DNA of 64,000 nucleotides from positions 15,352,001-15,416,000 of the forward strand of contig CM072346.1 of assembly GCA_036874045.1 (NCBI GenBank). The letters are read 5' to 3'. Position 1 is the first letter of the stretch. Each line of letters starts with the position of its first letter. The position numbers were made by a program, and so were the translations under genes. The notes under the pieces are model-generated. The model was not told the DNA's origin. It saw only the letters and a list, made by a program, of their open reading frames with translations, and did not search any database. This stretch comes from Cymodocea nodosa. Lineage: Eukaryota; Streptophyta; Magnoliopsida; Alismatales; Cymodoceaceae. This document shows, in pieces, positions 61,837 to 64,000 of this stretch.

Positions 61837-62597
61837 GATGGAGGGACGAAGCGAGGCGGAGGTACGGAAGGAAGAGTCGGAAGGTTTTAGGGCGAAAGAG
61901 GAGGAAGAGGAGGAGTGGAAGCGGGAAAGGGAAATTTTAGATGGCGTTTACTTTGGCGGGAATTTAAATTTTAAACCAGATTCTTATTTTCTGGGCTTTG
62001 ATTTATTGAAGACTTTGCGTACATCAGCACGTCCATCGCGTTCATCGAATCATGATTAAATTTTGAATTAAAAAGTTGCAGAGACTAATTTCACAGTCCT
62101 AAGTAACCATCGAAAACTAACTTATTAGTAACCAAGACACCCCCCCCCCCCCCCCCCCCCCCCTTCCTCAAACGGAAAAATAGAGAACCCAAGCCACTTC
62201 CTTCTCCTTTTTCAATCCAACGGTTCATTCTCGTTCGTGATGTCAAGGACAAAGACTGCGTTTGGTAACATCAACTTCATTTTTTAAAGAGTTAAAACTA
62301 TTTAACTTTGAAAGATGTGTTAACTTCAATTTTAATTCTTAAGGAACTTTCAGAAGTCGTTTGACGAGATCTTTAAGAAGTTAAAAAAATACAATACCCA
62401 AAATTATGTTATGTTGTGTTGACTGTCATTTTAGTTCTAACACTTCTAACGTTAACGAGAAACTAAACTATTCATTTAAGACATGCGTATTCCAAGATAG
62501 AAAGCATACTCCAATGCCTCTACCAAACACAGCCAAAGAACAAAGTGACCTTCGCTGGACTCCTCCAGAGACTTAACAGACGTATTTTTAATTCGAC
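61837..62597. other. Intergenic region with a poly-C tract
   Basis: It holds the chromomethylase promoter side and a run of 24 cytosines at 62140-62163. No gene is seen before the heavy-metal-domain remnant. Confidence 0.5.
62140..62163. repeat. Homopolymer of 24 C
   Basis: A pure cytosine run, flanked by ACCAAGACA and TTCCTC. Its length is likely unstable and prone to sequencing error. Confidence 0.9.
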
Positions 62598-62914
62598 AGG
62601 ACATTGTCATAAAGGTTAAGGTTTACAACTCTAAGCAAGTTGAAAGGTGCCTACATTTACTTGAGGATATCTGAAGGGTAGTGTTTTGGGCATCTTGCAG
62701 GAGTTGGCAAAGTGTCGACAGACATGCAGTCGTGATCGGCCAGGTTTAACCCAACAAGGTGCTGAAGAAACTCAGGAAGAAGACTGGAAAGGGGGCACAT
62801 ATTTTATCCATGGAGGAAGAAGACACGGGCAAGGACAAGTGCCAGCAGACCGCGGAATGCAGTCTTAAGGAGGGCTGGATGGTCCAGAGATTTCTGACTT
62901 TAGAAGGAAGGCAT
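62598..62914 (+). pseudogene. Broken heavy-metal-associated (HMA) domain gene
   Basis: An acceptor-like TTCGACAG precedes DIVIKVKVYNSKQVERCLHL, the first strand and helix of an HMA domain of the plant isoprenylated-protein type. Farther on, GVGKVSTDMQS in one frame and PNKVLKKLRKKTGKGAHILS in another continue the same fold. At least one frameshift and two stops (TGA near 62672, TAA near 62747) break it, unless unseen introns remove them. The metal-binding CxxC of the family is absent where expected (NSKQ). The tail (MEEEDTGKDKCQQTAECSL) is still open. I see no intact upstream exon. Confidence 0.65.
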
Positions 62915-63362
62915 GAATGATGGAATTGTGTTGGATTTGGAGATGTTCAGTGATGAAAATCCAACGGCCTGCACAGTCATGTAGTAAGAAAAGAATATGT
63001 CTGCAGAAGGGTCACTAAAAGAGAATACTATTTCTGTTTGGTCCACTAAACATTGCCACTGCTGCCATTGCTTATACCGACATGCATTAAAAACATGACC
63101 AAAATGAATGCATTGTTCTCATCAATATAAATAAGACACAAATATATTCTCACTATGGCAAGATCCATTCTACATTTGTGCCATAGACAGGATGATCTTC
63201 GAAATTACAGAAAAAGGAAATCGGACCGAATTTATCAAGAAAAGTTCCTTCTTTTGGTTTTCCTGGGCCATTTAAGGCAAAGAATGCATCATTTCATCCG
63301 CAACAATCAAAATGATCAGATGTCGTAGTCATCCATATGATCAACTTTGTCTTGAGCTACGA
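62915..63362. other. Convergent intergenic region
   Basis: It lies between the HMA remnant and the FAD synthetase stop. The last 200 bases are probably FAD synthetase 3' untranslated region. No other feature is seen. Confidence 0.45.
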
Positions 63363-63994
63363 TCAACCAAATTCAATGCTGATAAAATATGTATTCCGAG
63401 AGTTGTCCAATGATAAACCATCAATTCTTTCAGATTCAATATGGATGTTCATAGAGTCGATAATGACTTCACAGGAGGAAACAAACTTGCCTTCCACAAG
63501 CAGACTACAGCAATCAAACAAACCATCCTTTGGTGGCTGATTTAACATGCATGTCTTGGGTAATGAAATCCTGTTCCATGAGGAGACACATTCTTTAGCC
63601 ACTGAAAGAACAAGCCTATGTTTCCTTCCCAAGAGGTCTGTAACATGCTCCATATCACCCCTAGCAAGAGCATGACGAACTGTTGTTGAAGAAACCTTTT
63701 CATTCCTGCCAGTGTAAATACTAGCACCATTTGTGGACAGATGGGTCTCATCCATGACAGGCCTCACAATATATGGCTGGAGACCATATTCTTTACATAG
63801 TATTACAAGATCTGATGCATTACCCGATGCTCTATATCCAAATCTATAGTTATCACCTGAAATTAAACTTGACAAGGTCAACAATGTAAAAAAGAAGATT
63901 GCAAAATGAAAGCAACTGATGATACCTGCAACGACTCCACATACTCCAAGCTCCATTGACAACTTTTCCACAAATTGTCGTGGAGAGAGATACC
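63363..63994 (-). CDS. RIBF: FAD synthetase, plastid RibF type (partial, 3' end of gene)
   Basis: The C-terminal part of an FMN adenylyltransferase that makes FAD from FMN and ATP in plastids. Two exons are visible, 63994 to about 63927 and about 63863-63363, stopping after SIEFG. The first begins in mid-frame after a TGTTAG acceptor and reads YLSPRQFVEKLSMELGVCGV, so the gene continues beyond the window edge. The second starts GDNYRFGYRASGNASDLVIL and contains VSSTTVRHALARGDMEHV, the ISSTxIR-type nucleotidyl-transfer motif. The tail (LLGRKHRLVLSV, then LVEGKFVSSCEVIIDSMNIH) replaces the riboflavin-kinase part of bacterial RibF, as in plant enzymes that lack kinase activity. An in-frame Met at 63971 is internal and not the start. 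Confidence 0.9.
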
Positions 63995-64000
63995 TAACAG

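Noticed and set aside
1-64000. CRISPR arrays, operons, phage-type defence systems and tRNA or rRNA genes
   Set aside because: The window is plant nuclear DNA with spliced monocistronic genes. No regularly spaced repeats with unique spacers and no tRNA- or rRNA-like sequences were noticed by eye.

Overview
The window is nuclear DNA of a flowering plant. The genes are split by GT-AG introns, exons are GC-rich against AT-rich introns and spacers, and several products are plastid- or plant-specific (TOC75, chromomethylase, D-type cyclin, plant FAD synthetase). The exon style and the GC-rich starts point to a monocot, possibly a banana-type (Zingiberales) genome. That placement is inference and was not tested by any search.

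Left part, 0.3-17.7 kb, is gene-dense. In order it holds TOC75 (minus), a D-type cyclin that looks like CYCD7 (minus), the substrate receptor GID4 (minus), a domesticated hAT transposase gene with BED finger, DUF659 and dimerisation region (plus, head-to-head with GID4), and an intron-less DUF668 protein (minus). For TOC75, the cyclin and GID4 I traced a complete exon chain whose summed lengths keep one open frame.

The middle part, 19.5-35.1 kb, starts with a sterol C4-methyl oxidase of the SMO2 type. It spans 6.3 kb because of a 3.1-kb first intron holding a decayed RTE-like LINE and a 1.3-kb last intron. A broken Ty3/gypsy LTR retrotransposon (25943-28098, 5-bp target duplication CTATT) sits 66 bp upstream of its start codon. 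After it come hypoxanthine phosphoribosyltransferase (minus), a small MEGLIP-type plant protein (plus) and a MAM33/p32 mitochondrial matrix protein (plus).

The region 35-47.5 kb is rearranged and repeat-rich. Two full DC1 (Cys/His-rich C1) genes lie 6.07 kb apart, each followed by a DC1 fragment, with an orphan third copy of the leader and first six codons between them. The spacers hold two decayed PIF/Harbinger Myb/SANT fragments. The second is cut by a 1.9-kb LTR that contains a tandem array with a unit of about 128 bp.

The right part, 47.8-61.8 kb, is one large gene, a CMT3-type chromomethylase (BAH, split DNA methyltransferase, embedded chromodomain). Two short non-coding LTR elements of one family lie in its introns in opposite orientation. 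The window ends with a broken heavy-metal-associated domain gene (plus) and the 3' end of a plastid-type FAD synthetase (minus, running off the edge).

The genes do not form a pathway. They are unrelated housekeeping, cell-cycle and regulatory genes, as expected for a plant chromosome arm. I found no convincing new molecular system. The most notable signals are the transposon insertions placed against the SMO2 start and inside the chromomethylase gene, and the recent local DC1 duplication.
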